A stretch of 36,077 nucleotides of DNA from contig JAFAYM010000274.1 of the NCBI GenBank assembly GCA_019240395.1, forward strand, positions 1 through 36,077, written 5' to 3'. Shown piece after piece: positions 1 through 8,886 of the stretch. The DNA is from Acidisphaera sp. GTDB lineage: Bacteria > Pseudomonadota > Alphaproteobacteria > Acetobacterales > Acetobacteraceae. The notes beneath the pieces were generated by a model, which was not told the DNA's origin, ran no database searches, and was given only the letters and a program-made list of their open reading frames with translations. Every line of letters begins with the position of its first letter. The stretch's first letter is position 1. The translations under genes were made by a program, and so were the position numbers.

Positions 1-498
1 CTGTATGCCGGCTGTCTGGTCGTCCTGTCTGCAGGCCACGGCGATTTCCAGATCGAGGTGAGAAATCCTGTTCGCCAGCGGCTTGTACTCGACGCCGGGA
101 TGCTGAATGGCACAAACCTGCTCCGGCAGGAGCGCGATGCCCACCCCGATCGCAACCAGATTGATGACGCTCGAGATCTGCCAGGCTTCCAATGCGACTT
201 TCGGGCTGGAGCCTGCCTTCTGGCAGGCCAACAGGAACTTCGTATGCAGGCTTGGCACCTTGTCCGGCGGAAACACAATGAACTGTTCGCCCGCCAGCTG
301 CTCCAGCCGCAGCGTCGGGGCACCGGCCAGTGTGTGGGCGGATGGCAGCACCGCAACGAAGCGTTCTCGCCGGATCACCTGAAGTGTGAGATCGCCGACA
401 TTGCCGAGCGGCAGCCGGACGATGCCGATGTCGAGCTTGCGCGCCCGCGTCGGGCGAATGCACCCTGCCAGAAGCCGGCGGCACCGCCAATCGCCGCC
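1..498 (-). pseudogene. LysR-family regulator remnant, 5'-truncated (effector-binding half only)
   Basis: Reading the minus strand gives an open frame of 166 codons with no stop, running off the window edge. From about position 441 downward it reads like the second half of a LysR substrate-binding domain, beginning KLDIGIVRLP and later SSVINLVAIGVGIALLPEQV, the usual C-terminal subdomain signature. The helix-turn-helix and the first half of the effector domain are absent: upstream of the homology lies only a short unrelated stretch and then, in the same frame, the stop codon of rlmI at 499-501. There is no plausible start codon with a ribosome site. It is therefore best read as a relic of a regulator cut by a deletion or rearrangement whose breakpoint lies at about 441-500. 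The 3' end is outside the window, so whether it keeps a normal end is unknown. Confidence 0.75.
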
Positions 499-1689
499 TC
501 AGTCAAGCTGGATCAGCTGCGTCTTGAGATAGGCGCTCTCCGGCAGGTTCGGATGCACGGGGTGATCGGCGCCGGCGCCGGCGGTGACGAGGATGCGGCC
601 GTCGCGACGTAAGCGGTGCAGCCCGGCCGCCACCGCCGCGGCGAATTCGGCGAGCGGCGCGTGGTGACTGCAGGAGGCCACGAACAGCAAGCCGCCGCGC
701 GCAACCAGCGGCGCCGCGACACGCGTCATGCGTTGATAGGCGCGCAGCCCGGCGGCCTGGTCCTTGCGCGACTTGGCGAATGCCGGCGGGTCGCACACCA
801 CGATGTCGAAGCGCTCGCCGGACGCCCCCAGCGCCTCCATGGTCTCGAACGCATCGCCGCGGCGCGTCGCCACCTGCAGCAATCGGTTGGCAGCGGCGGC
901 GTGGCGAGCGCGGGCGAGGGCGGGCTCGCTGCTGTCGACCAGCAGCACCTCCGCCGCACCGGCCGCGGCGCAGCGCAGGCCGAAAGCGCCGACATGGCAG
1001 AACACATCCAGCACCCGGGCGCCGGGGGCGAGCGAGGCGACGCGATCGCGGTTCGGCCGCTGGTCGAAGAACCATCCCGTCTTCTGCCCGGCCAGCGGAT
1101 CGACGGGAAAGACCACGCCGCCCTCCTCGACGCGGGCGGCGGCATCGGCGCCGTGCAGCAGGCCGACTGTCTCCGGCAGGCCTTCGAGCGCCCGAACCGG
1201 CGCGTCGTTGCGGGCCACCACGGCCCGCAGCTTCAGCGAGCCGACCAGCGCTGCGGCGATCACCGGCGTCAGCCGGTCCATGCCGGCGCTGTTGGCCTGC
1301 AGCACCGCGACATCGTCGTAGCGGTCCACCACCAGGCCGGGCAGGCCGTCGGCCTCGGCGTGGATGAGCCGGTGGAACGGCGTGTCGGTGACGCGCGCCC
1401 GCAGCGCCGCTGCCGAGGCGATGCGCTCGGCGATCCAGGCGCCGTCGATGGCCGCACCGGGATCGCGGTCGAGCAGGCGCGCGGCGATCAGGCTGTTCGG
1501 ATTGAACATCCAGGTGCCGAACCGCCAGCCGTCATCGCCCTCCACCCGCACCAGTCCTCCGGCCGGCAGCTGCCGGTATTCCGGGCGCATGCGGATTTCG
1601 TTGCTGTAGGCCCAGGGGTGCCCCGAGCGCAGCCGCCGGTCCTGCCCGGGATTGAGGCGCAGCAGCGGCCGCTGCTCGGCCCCGTCCAC
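499..1689 (-). CDS. rlmI: 23S rRNA (cytosine-5) methyltransferase RlmI-like, class I SAM-dependent
   Basis: The 396-residue product matches the RlmI/YccW family, which methylates a cytosine of 23S rRNA (C1962 in E. coli) using S-adenosylmethionine. Residues 1 to about 85 form the N-terminal PUA RNA-binding domain (PGQDRRLRSGHPWAYSNEI). The catalytic Rossmann domain carries QKTGWFFDQR at 202-211, SAM-binding motif I VLDVFCHVGAFG at 226-237, motif IV CDPPAFAKS at 299-307 and the cysteine-containing motif SCSHH near 339-343. The length is normal for the family. The start lies 7 bases beyond the stop of acdS, so the two are probably cotranscribed, though no functional link is known. The exact target base in this organism is inferred from the family. 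Confidence 0.9.
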   Translation of the reverse strand: MDGAEQRPLLRLNPGQDRRLRSGHPWAYSNEIRMRPEYRQLPAGGLVRVEGDDGWRFGTWMFNPNSLIAARLLDRDPGAAIDGAWIAERIASAAALRARVTDTPFHRLIHAEADGLPGLVVDRYDDVAVLQANSAGMDRLTPVIAAALVGSLKLRAVVARNDAPVRALEGLPETVGLLHGADAAARVEEGGVVFPVDPLAGQKTGWFFDQRPNRDRVASLAPGARVLDVFCHVGAFGLRCAAAGAAEVLLVDSSEPALARARHAAAANRLLQVATRRGDAFETMEALGASGERFDIVVCDPPAFAKSRKDQAAGLRAYQRMTRVAAPLVARGGLLFVASCSHHAPLAEFAAAVAAGLHRLRRDGRILVTAGAGADHPVHPNLPESAYLKTQLIQLD

Positions 1690-1696
1690 GCCCGGT

Positions 1697-2707
1697 TCAG
1701 TCGAACGCGTTGTGATAGGCGTTCAGTGCCGGGGCGCCGCCGAGATGCACGTAGAGCACGCGGCTGCCGGCTGGGATCTCACCGCTCCGCGCCATGGCGA
1801 TCAGGCCGGCCATCGACTTTCCCTCATAGACCGGGTCGGTCAGCATCCCCTCCAGCCGGGCCGCCAAGCGGATCGCCGCGATCGTCGGCGCATCCGGCAG
1901 CCCGTAATCCGGGCCGGCGAAACGCGGGTCGATGACGATGTCGGTGTCGCGGATTTCCCGGTTCATGCCGATCAGCTCCGCCGTGGCGCGGGCGATCTTG
2001 CTCACCGCTCGGCGCGTCATCTCTGCATCGGCCGCGGTGTCGATGCCGATCAGCCGGCGCTCGCGATCCTGGGCGCGGAAGCCGACCACCATGCCGGCCT
2101 GCGTCGAGCCCGTGCAGGTCGCGGTGACGACGGTATCGAAGAAGATGCCCTCCGCCTGTTCCTGCCGCGCGAGTTCCTCGGCGAAAGCGGCATAGCCCAG
2201 TCCGCCCAGCGGATGATCGGAGGCGCCGGCGGGAATCGCATACGGCTTGCCGCCCTCGCGCCGCACCTGTTCGAGCGCCCGCTCCCAGCTCTGCTTCACC
2301 GCCGTCGAGTAGCCCTCGCCCTCCAGCAGCGTCTCGGCGCCCATGATGCGCGAGAGCAGGATGTTGCCGACCTTGCCGTACGCCGGGTCGTCCCACTTCG
2401 TCCACGTCTCCTGCACCAGCCGGCAGCGCAGCCCGAGCACCGCCGCGACCGCCGCCACCTGGCGGGTATGGTTGGACTGGATGTTGCCGATCGAAACCAG
2501 CGTGTCGCAGCCCTGCCGCAGCGCGTCGGCCGCGAGAAATTCGAGCTTTCGTATCTTGTTGCCGCCGAACGCCAGCCCCGAGGCGACGTCGTCGCGCTTC
2601 GCCCAGATCTCGAGGCCGAGTTCCCGCGACAGTCGCTTGAGCGGATGGATCGGCGACGGAAAGAAGGCCAGCGGTGTCCGCTCGAACCGCTCGAGGCTCA
2701 GGTGCAT
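1697..2707 (-). CDS. acdS: 1-aminocyclopropane-1-carboxylate (ACC) deaminase, PLP-dependent
   Basis: The 336-residue protein belongs to the PLP fold-type II ACC deaminase/D-cysteine desulfhydrase family. ACC deaminase breaks the ethylene precursor ACC into 2-oxobutyrate and ammonia in the cytoplasm and can lower ethylene in a plant host. The PLP lysine lies in [10 protein letters not shown] as K51, and the other residues used to tell true AcdS from its relatives fall at the canonical numbers: S78 (IQSNHTRQV), Y268, Y294 and E295 (DPVYEGKS), and L322 (VHLGG). D-cysteine desulfhydrases typically differ at 295 and 322, so AcdS is the better call. The gene starts 6 bases after a lipoprotein gene and is followed closely by rlmI. 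No acdR-type Lrp gene is adjacent. Confidence 0.92.
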   Translation of the reverse strand: MHLSLERFERTPLAFFPSPIHPLKRLSRELGLEIWAKRDDVASGLAFGGNKIRKLEFLAADALRQGCDTLVSIGNIQSNHTRQVAAVAAVLGLRCRLVQETWTKWDDPAYGKVGNILLSRIMGAETLLEGEGYSTAVKQSWERALEQVRREGGKPYAIPAGASDHPLGGLGYAAFAEELARQEQAEGIFFDTVVTATCTGSTQAGMVVGFRAQDRERRLIGIDTAADAEMTRRAVSKIARATAELIGMNREIRDTDIVIDPRFAGPDYGLPDAPTIAAIRLAARLEGMLTDPVYEGKSMAGLIAMARSGEIPAGSRVLYVHLGGAPALNAYHNAFD

Positions 2708-2713
2708 GCCGGC

Positions 2714-3151
2714 TCACCGCACATAGATGCGCACTTCGCGGGCGCGGATCGTCGGATCGGTGCGGGCGGAGAGATGGATGCGGTCCGGCGTCACGCCGTC
2801 ATCGGCCATCCAGTCCATCACCTGCTGCGCGTCGCCCTGGCCCTGCTCGATCGCCTGCACCTGGGTCGTCGGGTCGCCGACCGCCGGCACCGCGGTGACC
2901 ACGTCGAAGACCACGTCAGGCTTGCGTGATTCCGCGGAGTCGATCGCCGTCGCCAGCGGCTCCGCGTAAACGAACGCCGCCCCGTCATAGCGGATCGTCA
3001 CCAGCGGGATCGCGCCGCGCGATTGCAGCGCCTCGGTCAGCTGGTCGGGAGCGGGCGGCGCCGGCCTGGCGCCGAACGTGGTCTGATCGACGAGCCCGCA
3101 CCCGGCGAGGGCGCAACCGAGCGCCAGCGACAAGATCGGGCGGATGCTCAG
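2714..3151 (-). CDS. Small putative lipoprotein of unknown function, probable CTG start
   Basis: The predicted 145-residue protein starts SIRPILSLALGCALAGCGLV after the initiator. It has a short n-region with one arginine, a hydrophobic core and the lipobox LAGC, with Cys17 as the lipidated residue, so it should be a membrane-anchored periplasmic or outer-membrane lipoprotein. The start is chosen as CTG at 3151-3149 because a strong Shine-Dalgarno sequence (GGAGGA on the minus strand, plus positions 3158-3163) lies 6 bases upstream and no ATG, GTG or TTG fits a signal peptide as well. An ATG farther upstream would give a charged, non-signal N-terminus and run into the divergent M20 gene. The mature part is not recognised; its end (EVRIYVR) loosely recalls OmpA-like tails, which is not enough to assign a role. 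It leads the acdS-rlmI group. Confidence 0.65.
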   Translation of the reverse strand: MSIRPILSLALGCALAGCGLVDQTTFGARPAPPAPDQLTEALQSRGAIPLVTIRYDGAAFVYAEPLATAIDSAESRKPDVVFDVVTAVPAVGDPTTQVQAIEQGQGDAQQVMDWMADDGVTPDRIHLSARTDPTIRAREVRIYVR

Positions 3152-3157
3152 GGTCGG

Positions 3158-3163
3158 TCCTCC
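3158..3163 (-). promoter_or_regulatory. Strong Shine-Dalgarno site deciding a CTG start
   Basis: On the minus strand this reads GGAGGA, 6 bases before the CTG codon at 3151-3149. It is the main reason for starting the lipoprotein gene there and not at an in-frame ATG upstream. Confidence 0.6.
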
Positions 3164-3218
3164 GGTGTCGGCGACCGGCGAGGCTTGCAGGAAGTGCCGC
3201 GCCGGGCAAGATGCCGGC

Positions 3219-4466
3219 ATGCAGACACCGACCAACAAGCGCATCGACGGCCGGCGGCTCTGGGACAGCCTGATGGACATGGCGCAGATCGGCGCCACGC
3301 CCAAGGGCGGCGTGCGGCGGCTGACGCTGACCGACATCGACCGGCAGGGACGGGACCGCTTCACCGCACTCTGCGAGGCGGCCGGGCTGACGGTGCGCGT
3401 CGATACCGTGGGCAACATGTTCGCCCGCCGCGAAGGCCGCGACCCCGGCCGCAAGCCGGTGCTGTTCGGCAGCCACCTGGACAGCCAGCCCTCGGGCGGC
3501 AAGTTCGACGGCGCGCTCGGCGTGCTGGCCGGACTCGAGGTGATGCGCACCCTCAACGAGATGGAGATCGTCACGGCGGCGCCGCTCGAGCTGGTGAACT
3601 GGACCGACGAGGAGGGCAGCCGCTTCGGCCACTCGCTGATGGGCTCCGGCGTCTGGGCCGGCGTGTTCGGTGAGGATCAGGCGATGGCGCTGACCGACCC
3701 CGAGGGCGTCACCGTCGGCGAGGCGCTGGACGGCATCGGCTATCGCGGCCCGGAAAAGGCCGCGGCCTTTCCCGCCGATGCCTATTTCGAGCTGCATATC
3801 GAGCAGGGACCGATCCTGGAGCGCGAGGGCGCGGCGATCGGCATCGTCACCGGCGCACAGTCGCAGATCTGGTACGACGCCACCGTCACCGGCCAGGATT
3901 CGCACGCCGGCACCACCCCGCCGGCCGCCCGGCGCGACGCCCTGGTCGGCGCGGCGCGGATCATCGACCTGGTGGACCGCATGATGCGCGCCCGCGGCGA
4001 GCAGGGGCGCGGGACCGTCGGCCAGCTCTTCGTCTCGCCCAACAGCCGCAACGTCATCCCCGGCGAGGTCCGCTTCTCCGTCGAGTTCCGCCATCCCGAG
4101 GACGCCGAAATCGACCGCTTGGCGGTGCAGTTCCCGCGCGAGGCCGGGTTCGTCGCCCGCGATTGCGGGGTGCGCCTGGCGCTGGACACGCTGTTCCGCA
4201 TCCCGGCCCAACCCTTCGACCCGGACTGCGTCGACCTCGTCCGGCAGGCCGCCGCCCGGCTCGGTCACCCCGCCCGCGAGATCGTCTCCGGCGCCGGCCA
4301 CGACGCCGTCTATGTCGCCCGCCACGTGCCGACGGCGATGATCTTCACCCCCTGCAAGGACGGGCTGTCGCACAACGAGGCGGAGAGCATGCAACCGCAC
4401 GAGGCCGAGGCCGGCTGCCAGGTGCTGTTCGAGGCGGTGCTGGCCCGCGCCAATCGGCCGCTTTGA
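3219..4466 (+). CDS. M20-family amidohydrolase (N-carbamoyl-L-amino-acid hydrolase / allantoate amidohydrolase type)
   Basis: The 415-residue protein is a binuclear metal hydrolase of the HyuC/AllC/beta-ureidopropionase group, which removes the carbamoyl group from N-carbamoyl amino acids or acts on allantoate, releasing ammonia and carbon dioxide. Metal-site motifs are clear: GSHLDSQPSGGKFDG (H86, D97), NWTDEEGSRFG (E131, E132), FELHIEQGP and, near the end, DGLSHNEAE. The central dimerisation/lid segment SHAGTTPPAARRDA is also present. The ATG at 3219 gives a normal family N-terminus (RIDGRRLWDSLMDMAQIG); an in-frame ATG at 3144 would only add a tail overlapping the divergent lipoprotein gene. 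The exact substrate cannot be read from sequence. The PuuE-like and HyuA/B genes lie about 25 kb away, so joint function is only a suggestion. Confidence 0.85.
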   Translation: MQTPTNKRIDGRRLWDSLMDMAQIGATPKGGVRRLTLTDIDRQGRDRFTALCEAAGLTVRVDTVGNMFARREGRDPGRKPVLFGSHLDSQPSGGKFDGALGVLAGLEVMRTLNEMEIVTAAPLELVNWTDEEGSRFGHSLMGSGVWAGVFGEDQAMALTDPEGVTVGEALDGIGYRGPEKAAAFPADAYFELHIEQGPILEREGAAIGIVTGAQSQIWYDATVTGQDSHAGTTPPAARRDALVGAARIIDLVDRMMRARGEQGRGTVGQLFVSPNSRNVIPGEVRFSVEFRHPEDAEIDRLAVQFPREAGFVARDCGVRLALDTLFRIPAQPFDPDCVDLVRQAAARLGHPAREIVSGAGHDAVYVARHVPTAMIFTPCKDGLSHNEAESMQPHEAEAGCQVLFEAVLARANRPL

Positions 4467-4473
4467 CCCCGCC

Positions 4474-4502
4474 TTGCTTAGGTGACAGCCCGCTTCTATA
4501 GG
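4474..4502 (+). promoter_or_regulatory. Possible sigma70-type promoter for tkt-gap-pgk
   Basis: TTGCTT at 4474-4479 and TATAGG at 4497-4502 are separated by 17 bases, just upstream of the transketolase ribosome site. The -35 match is weak, so this is tentative. Confidence 0.35.
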
Positions 4503-4525
4503 CCGCGGGGCGAGCAGGAGGAGGA

Positions 4526-6553
4526 ATGGCGTCCCTGGCTGAACGACGGGCCGGCGGCTCCAGGCTGCCGGAGCAGACGGAGATCCTGGCGCGACCGGTC
4601 CCCGGGGAGCGGCGCATGGCCGATGCCGTGCGCGCCCTGGCCATCGACGCCGTGCAGGCCGCGCAGTCCGGTCATCCCGGCATGCCGCTCGGCATGGCCG
4701 ACGCGGCGACGGCGCTGTGGACCCGCTTCCTGAAATTCGACGCCGCCGACCCGCGCTGGCCGGACCGCGACCGCTTCGTGCTCTCCGCCGGTCATGGCTC
4801 GCTGCTGCTCTACGCGCTGCTCCACCTGACCGGCCATGACGGCATGGAGATCGACGCGCTGCAGCGCTTCCGCCGGCTGCATTCGCCGGCCGCCGGCCAT
4901 CCCGAATACGGCGAGCATCCCGCCATCGAGGCGACCACCGGGCCGCTGGGGCAGGGGATCGGCGCCGCCGTCGGCATGGCGCTCGCCGAACGCATGCTGG
5001 CCGCGCGCTTCGGCAAGAGCCTGGTCGACCACCGCACCTGGGTGGTCGCCTCGGATGGCGACCTGATGGAGGGGATCAGCCACGAAGCGGCCAGCCTCGC
5101 CGGCCACCTGCGCCTCGACAAGCTGGCGGTGCTCTACGACGACAACGGCATCTCCGTGGACGGCGAGATCTCCCGCGTCTGCTCGGAGGACGTGCTTCGC
5201 CGCTTCGCCGCCTATGGCTGGGCGGTCAAGCAGGTGGACGGCCACGATCCGACTGCGGTTGCCGCAGCGCTCTCCTCGGCGCTCCGGTCGCGCAAGCCGA
5301 GCCTGATCGCCTGCCGCACCAGCCTCGGCTGCCCGGCCGCCGGCGACAGCGTCGGCCAGGGGGTCAGGATGGGGCCGGCGGAGGTGCTGCGCGCGAAGCA
5401 GGCGCTGGGCTGGCCGCATCCTCCCTTCACCGTGCCCGAGACCCTGGCGGAGCGCTGGCGCCAGGCCGGCTCGCGCGCCGCCGGCACCCGACGCGCCTGG
5501 CTGAGGCGGATCGCCCGCCACCCGCAGCGCGCCGAGTTCGAGCGCGTCACCGCCGGCCGGCTGCCGGAAAGCTGGCATGAGGCGGTCGCCGTGCTGAAAT
5601 CCCGGATCGCCGAAACCCGACCGCGCCTGGCCTCCCGCCAATCCAGCCACGAGACGCTCACCGCACTGGTGCCGGCCATGCCGGAGCTGGTCGGCGGCTC
5701 GGCGGACCTGACCAGCTCCACCCTGACCTTCGTGAAGGGCATGGGCGCGGTCGCCCCAGGCAGCTACGGCGGCCGCTACGTCCATTACGGCATCCGCGAG
5801 CACGCCATGGCCGGCGCCCTCAACGGCATGGCCCTGCATGGCGGTCTGATCCCCTACGCCGGCACCTTCGTCGCCTTCAGCGACTACATGCGCCCGGCGC
5901 TGCGTCTGGCGGCGCAGATGCGGCTGCGGGTGATCTACGTGCTCACCCATGACAGCATCGGCCTCGGCGAGGACGGCTCCACCCACCAGCCCATCGAGCA
6001 TCTGGCCGGGCTGCGCGCCATACCCGGCGTGCATCTGTTCCGCCCCGCGGATGCGCTGGAGACCGCCGAGTGCTGGGAACTGGCGATCCGCCGCGCCGAC
6101 GGGCCCAGCCTGATCGTGCTCAGCCGGCAGCCCTTGCCGGCGCTGCGCAGCGATTGCGGCGAGAACCGCTGCGCCCGCGGCGGCTATGTGCTCGCCGAGG
6201 CGGAGGGACCGCGGCAGGCCACCCTGATCGCCACCGGTTCGGAGGTCGCCCTGGCGATCGCCGCGCGCGAACGGCTCGCCGCCGAGGGGATCGCCGCCGC
6301 CGTCGTTTCCCTGCCGTGCTGGGAGCTGTTCGCCCTGCAGGACGAGGCCTACCGGATGCGCGTGCTCGGCGGGGTGATGCGCATCGGCATCGAGGCGGCC
6401 TGCGACTTCGGCTGGGAACGCTGGCTGGGCGAGGGCGGCTGCTTCATCGGCATGAGCGGCTACGGCGCGTCGGCACCCTGCGAGGAGCTTTACCGGCATT
6501 TCGGGCTGACGGCCGAGGCCGTGGCGCTGGCTGTCAGAAGGCGGATGCACTAG
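4526..6553 (+). CDS. tkt: Transketolase (ThDP-dependent)
   Basis: The 675-residue cytoplasmic enzyme transfers two-carbon ketol units between sugar phosphates in the pentose phosphate or Calvin-type pathways. ThDP and substrate motifs run in the usual order: QSGHPGMPLGMADAATALW near the N-terminus, SAGHGSLLLYALLHLTG, GPLGQGIGAAVGMALAER, the GDG-type site SDGDLMEGISHEAASLAGHL ending YDDNGISVDG, the catalytic glutamate segment YGIREHAMAGALNGMALHGG and HDSIGLGEDGSTHQPIEHL. The length is normal. A GGAGGAGG ribosome site lies directly before the ATG at 4526. It is the first gene of an apparent operon with gap and pgk, with 81 bases (holding a two-hairpin repeat) before gap. Confidence 0.95.
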   Translation: MASLAERRAGGSRLPEQTEILARPVPGERRMADAVRALAIDAVQAAQSGHPGMPLGMADAATALWTRFLKFDAADPRWPDRDRFVLSAGHGSLLLYALLHLTGHDGMEIDALQRFRRLHSPAAGHPEYGEHPAIEATTGPLGQGIGAAVGMALAERMLAARFGKSLVDHRTWVVASDGDLMEGISHEAASLAGHLRLDKLAVLYDDNGISVDGEISRVCSEDVLRRFAAYGWAVKQVDGHDPTAVAAALSSALRSRKPSLIACRTSLGCPAAGDSVGQGVRMGPAEVLRAKQALGWPHPPFTVPETLAERWRQAGSRAAGTRRAWLRRIARHPQRAEFERVTAGRLPESWHEAVAVLKSRIAETRPRLASRQSSHETLTALVPAMPELVGGSADLTSSTLTFVKGMGAVAPGSYGGRYVHYGIREHAMAGALNGMALHGGLIPYAGTFVAFSDYMRPALRLAAQMRLRVIYVLTHDSIGLGEDGSTHQPIEHLAGLRAIPGVHLFRPADALETAECWELAIRRADGPSLIVLSRQPLPALRSDCGENRCARGGYVLAEAEGPRQATLIATGSEVALAIAARERLAAEGIAAAVVSLPCWELFALQDEAYRMRVLGGVMRIGIEAACDFGWERWLGEGGCFIGMSGYGASAPCEELYRHFGLTAEAVALAVRRRMH

Positions 6554-6560
6554 GAGAAAG

Positions 6561-6607
6561 GCGAGGGGCTTCGCCCCCTCGACCCCCACCAAAGGCAATG
6601 CCTTTGG
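6561..6607 (+). repeat. Two-hairpin interspersed repeat, copy 1
   Basis: Two adjacent perfect or near-perfect stem-loops sit between tkt and gap. The first is GAGGGGC-TTC-GCCCC(C)TC at 6563-6580. The second is CCAAAGGC-AAT-GCCTTTGG at 6589-6607, with a GACCCCC linker between them. The same layout recurs at 10683-10706 (one hairpin), 12568-12612, 21861-21909 and 22668-22713. There is no T-run, so it is more likely an mRNA stabiliser or attenuator inside the operon than a classical terminator. Confidence 0.8.
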
Positions 6608-6634
6608 AAACCGTCACGAAGGAAGGAACAGGGG

Positions 6635-7648
6635 ATGCCCTTGCAGGTCGCGATCAATGGGTTCGGGCGCATCGGGCGGCTGGTGCTGCGCGGCATCATC
6701 GAGAGCGGGCGCGAGGACGTCGTGCCGGTGCTGATCAACGATCTCGGCAGCGTCGAGGCCAACGCCCACCTGCTGCGCTTCGATAGCGTGCACGGCCGCC
6801 TGCCGGCCGACATCGAGATCGCCGGCGACAGCATCACCATCCGCCACGCCGGCCGCAGCTACGGGCCGATCCGGGTGACCGCCGAGCGGGACCCCGCGAA
6901 GGTGCCGCTCGCCGGTGTCGATGTCGCCATGGAATGCACCGGGCTCTTCACCAGCAAGGAGAGCGCCGGCAAGCTCCTCGCCGCCGGTGCGCGCAAGGTG
7001 CTGGTCTCGGCGCCCGCCGACGGCGTCGACGCGACGATCGTCTACGGCGTCAACCACCACATCCTGACCGCGGCGATGACCGTGGTCTCCAACGCCTCCT
7101 GCACCACCAACTGCCTGGCGCCGATGGCCAAGGTGCTGCACGAGAGCTTCGGCATCCTGCGCGGCTACATGGTGACCATCCACTCGTACACCGGCGATCA
7201 GCGCACCGTCGACACGCTGCACAAGGACCTGCACCGTGCCCGCGCCGCGGCGGTCTCCTTGATCCCGACCACCACCGGTGCCGCCCGCGCCGTCGGCCTG
7301 GTGCTGCCGGAGCTCAAGGGAAAACTCGACGGCACGGCGATCCGCGTGCCGACGCCGAACGTCTCGCTGGTCTCGCTCGACGTGAACCTCGCCACCCCGG
7401 CGAGCGCCGAGCAGATCAACGCCGTGATGAAGGAAGCCGCCGACGGCCCGCTCAATGGCGTGCTCGACTACAACACGCACAAGCTGGTCAGCGTCGACTT
7501 CAATCACGTGCCGGCCTCCTGCAGCTTCGATGCGACGCAGACCGCGGTGGTGGATGGCCAGCTGGCGCGGGTGATGGGCTGGTACGACAACGAGTGGGGC
7601 TTCTCCAACCGCATGTCGGATACCGCGGCGCTGCTCGGCAGCCTATGA
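6635..7648 (+). CDS. gap: Glyceraldehyde-3-phosphate dehydrogenase, type I
   Basis: The 337-residue enzyme interconverts glyceraldehyde-3-phosphate and 1,3-bisphosphoglycerate using a nicotinamide cofactor. The Rossmann motif [14 protein letters not shown] is at 7-20 and the cofactor-specificity segment [14 protein letters not shown] at about 34-47. The catalytic Cys156 lies in [12 protein letters not shown] and His183 in TIHSYTGDQ, and the C-terminal [12 protein letters not shown] is standard. A purine-rich ribosome site (GAAGGAACAGGGG) precedes the ATG. The stop codon overlaps the start of pgk as ATGA, indicating translational coupling. NAD versus NADP preference is not decided here. Confidence 0.96.
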   Translation: MPLQVAINGFGRIGRLVLRGIIESGREDVVPVLINDLGSVEANAHLLRFDSVHGRLPADIEIAGDSITIRHAGRSYGPIRVTAERDPAKVPLAGVDVAMECTGLFTSKESAGKLLAAGARKVLVSAPADGVDATIVYGVNHHILTAAMTVVSNASCTTNCLAPMAKVLHESFGILRGYMVTIHSYTGDQRTVDTLHKDLHRARAAAVSLIPTTTGAARAVGLVLPELKGKLDGTAIRVPTPNVSLVSLDVNLATPASAEQINAVMKEAADGPLNGVLDYNTHKLVSVDFNHVPASCSFDATQTAVVDGQLARVMGWYDNEWGFSNRMSDTAALLGSL

Positions 7649-8835
7649 GCTTTCGGACCCTCGATGAGGTGGATGTCGCCGGCCGCCGGGTGCTGCTGCG
7701 CGCCGATCTGAACCTTCCCGTGCATGAGGGTCGCATCACCGACCGCACCCGGCTGGAGCGGCTGACGCCGACGATCGACGAGCTCGCGGGCAACGGCGCG
7801 CGAGTCATCGTCTGCAGCCATTTCGGCCGGCCGAAGGGCAGCCGCGATGCGGAACTGTCGCTGGCGCCGGTGGCCAAGGCCTTGGGCGAACTGCTCGGCC
7901 GTCGCGTGCGCTTCGTCGAGGACTGCACCGGGATCGCGGCGCAACAGGCGGCGGAGCTGCTCGCCGACGGCGACGTGCTGGTGCTCGAGAACACGCGCTT
8001 CCATTCCGCCGAGGAGAAGAACGACCCGGAGTTCGCGCGCGAGCTGGCGCGGCTCGCGCATCTCTTCGTCAACGACGCGTTCTCGTCCTCACATCGCGCC
8101 CATGCCAGCACGGAGGCAGTGGCGCGGCTGCTGCCCGCCTATGCCGGGCGGCTGATGCAGCGCGAGCTGGAGGCGCTCGAGTTGGCACTCGGCTCGCCGG
8201 AGCGGCCGGTCATGGCGATCGTCGGCGGCGCCAAGGTGTCGACCAAGATCGAGCTGCTCGGCCATCTCTGCACGAAGGTGGATGCGCTGGTGATCGGCGG
8301 GGCGATGGCGAACACCTTCCTGGCCGCTGAAGGGATCGGCGTCGGCCGGTCGCTGCAGGAGGCGGACATGCATGCGACGGCGCGCGCGATCCTTCGGCAG
8401 GCCGCGGCGGCGGAGTGCCCGATCATGCTGCCGATCGACGCCGTGACGGCGACGACGCTGGCGCCGGATGCGGCGACGCGCACCGTGCCGATCGTCGCGG
8501 TGCCCGGGGATGCGATGATCCTGGATGTCGGTCCGGCCAGCGTCGAGGCGCTGATCCGGCGCCTGGGCGAGATGAAGACCCTGGTCTGGAACGGTCCGCT
8601 GGGCGCCTTCGAGACGCCGCCGTTCGATGCCGGAACGCGGGCGGTTGCACTGGCCGTCGCGGCGGCCACGCAGGCCGGCAAGCTGCGCAGCGTCGCCGGC
8701 GGCGGCGACACGGTCTCCGCGCTGCACCAGGCCGGCGTTGCCGATCGGCTCAGCTACGTCTCGACGGCCGGCGGCGCATTCCTCGAATGGATGGAAGGCA
8801 AGACCCTGCCCGGTGTCGCCGTCCTGACGAAATAG
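7645..8835 (+). CDS. pgk: Phosphoglycerate kinase
   Basis: The 396-residue enzyme transfers phosphate between 1,3-bisphosphoglycerate and ADP. Substrate-binding motifs are [20 protein letters not shown] and [17 protein letters not shown]. Also present are [15 protein letters not shown], the nucleotide-domain motif [14 protein letters not shown], the segment [19 protein letters not shown] and the P-loop-like [12 protein letters not shown]. The length is standard. Its ATG at 7645-7647 overlaps the gap stop, so it is the last gene of tkt-gap-pgk. It is followed immediately by a hairpin pair with a T-run. No aldolase or pyruvate kinase gene follows. Confidence 0.96.
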   Translation: MSFRTLDEVDVAGRRVLLRADLNLPVHEGRITDRTRLERLTPTIDELAGNGARVIVCSHFGRPKGSRDAELSLAPVAKALGELLGRRVRFVEDCTGIAAQQAAELLADGDVLVLENTRFHSAEEKNDPEFARELARLAHLFVNDAFSSSHRAHASTEAVARLLPAYAGRLMQRELEALELALGSPERPVMAIVGGAKVSTKIELLGHLCTKVDALVIGGAMANTFLAAEGIGVGRSLQEADMHATARAILRQAAAAECPIMLPIDAVTATTLAPDAATRTVPIVAVPGDAMILDVGPASVEALIRRLGEMKTLVWNGPLGAFETPPFDAGTRAVALAVAAATQAGKLRSVAGGGDTVSALHQAGVADRLSYVSTAGGAFLEWMEGKTLPGVAVLTK

Positions 8836-8886
8836 GCCGGGAGTTTCCTCCCGGCCCGTAACGGATCGCCAAAAGGTTCCGTTTTT
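8835..8886. terminator. Terminator between convergent pgk and tannase genes
   Basis: A perfect 9-base stem GGCCGGGAG/CTCCCGGCC (8835-8843 and 8848-8856, loop TTTC) is followed by a second hairpin AACGGA/TCCGTT (8860-8865 and 8878-8883) ending in five T at 8882-8886 on the plus strand. The first stem is symmetrical and can also serve the minus-strand tannase gene, whose stop codon abuts it. Confidence 0.75.

Noticed and set aside
1697-2707. D-cysteine desulfhydrase
   Set aside because: Glu295 and Leu322 are those of ACC deaminase, and the residue numbering matches AcdS exactly.
616-2929. Long plus-strand open frames opposite rlmI and acdS
   Set aside because: They are rich in Arg, His and Gly, match no family, and mirror well-supported genes on the other strand, as expected in GC-rich DNA.
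4496-6598. A 700-codon minus-strand open frame opposite transketolase
   Set aside because: The transketolase frame has complete family motifs and a strong ribosome site; the opposite frame has low-complexity composition and no recognisable domain.
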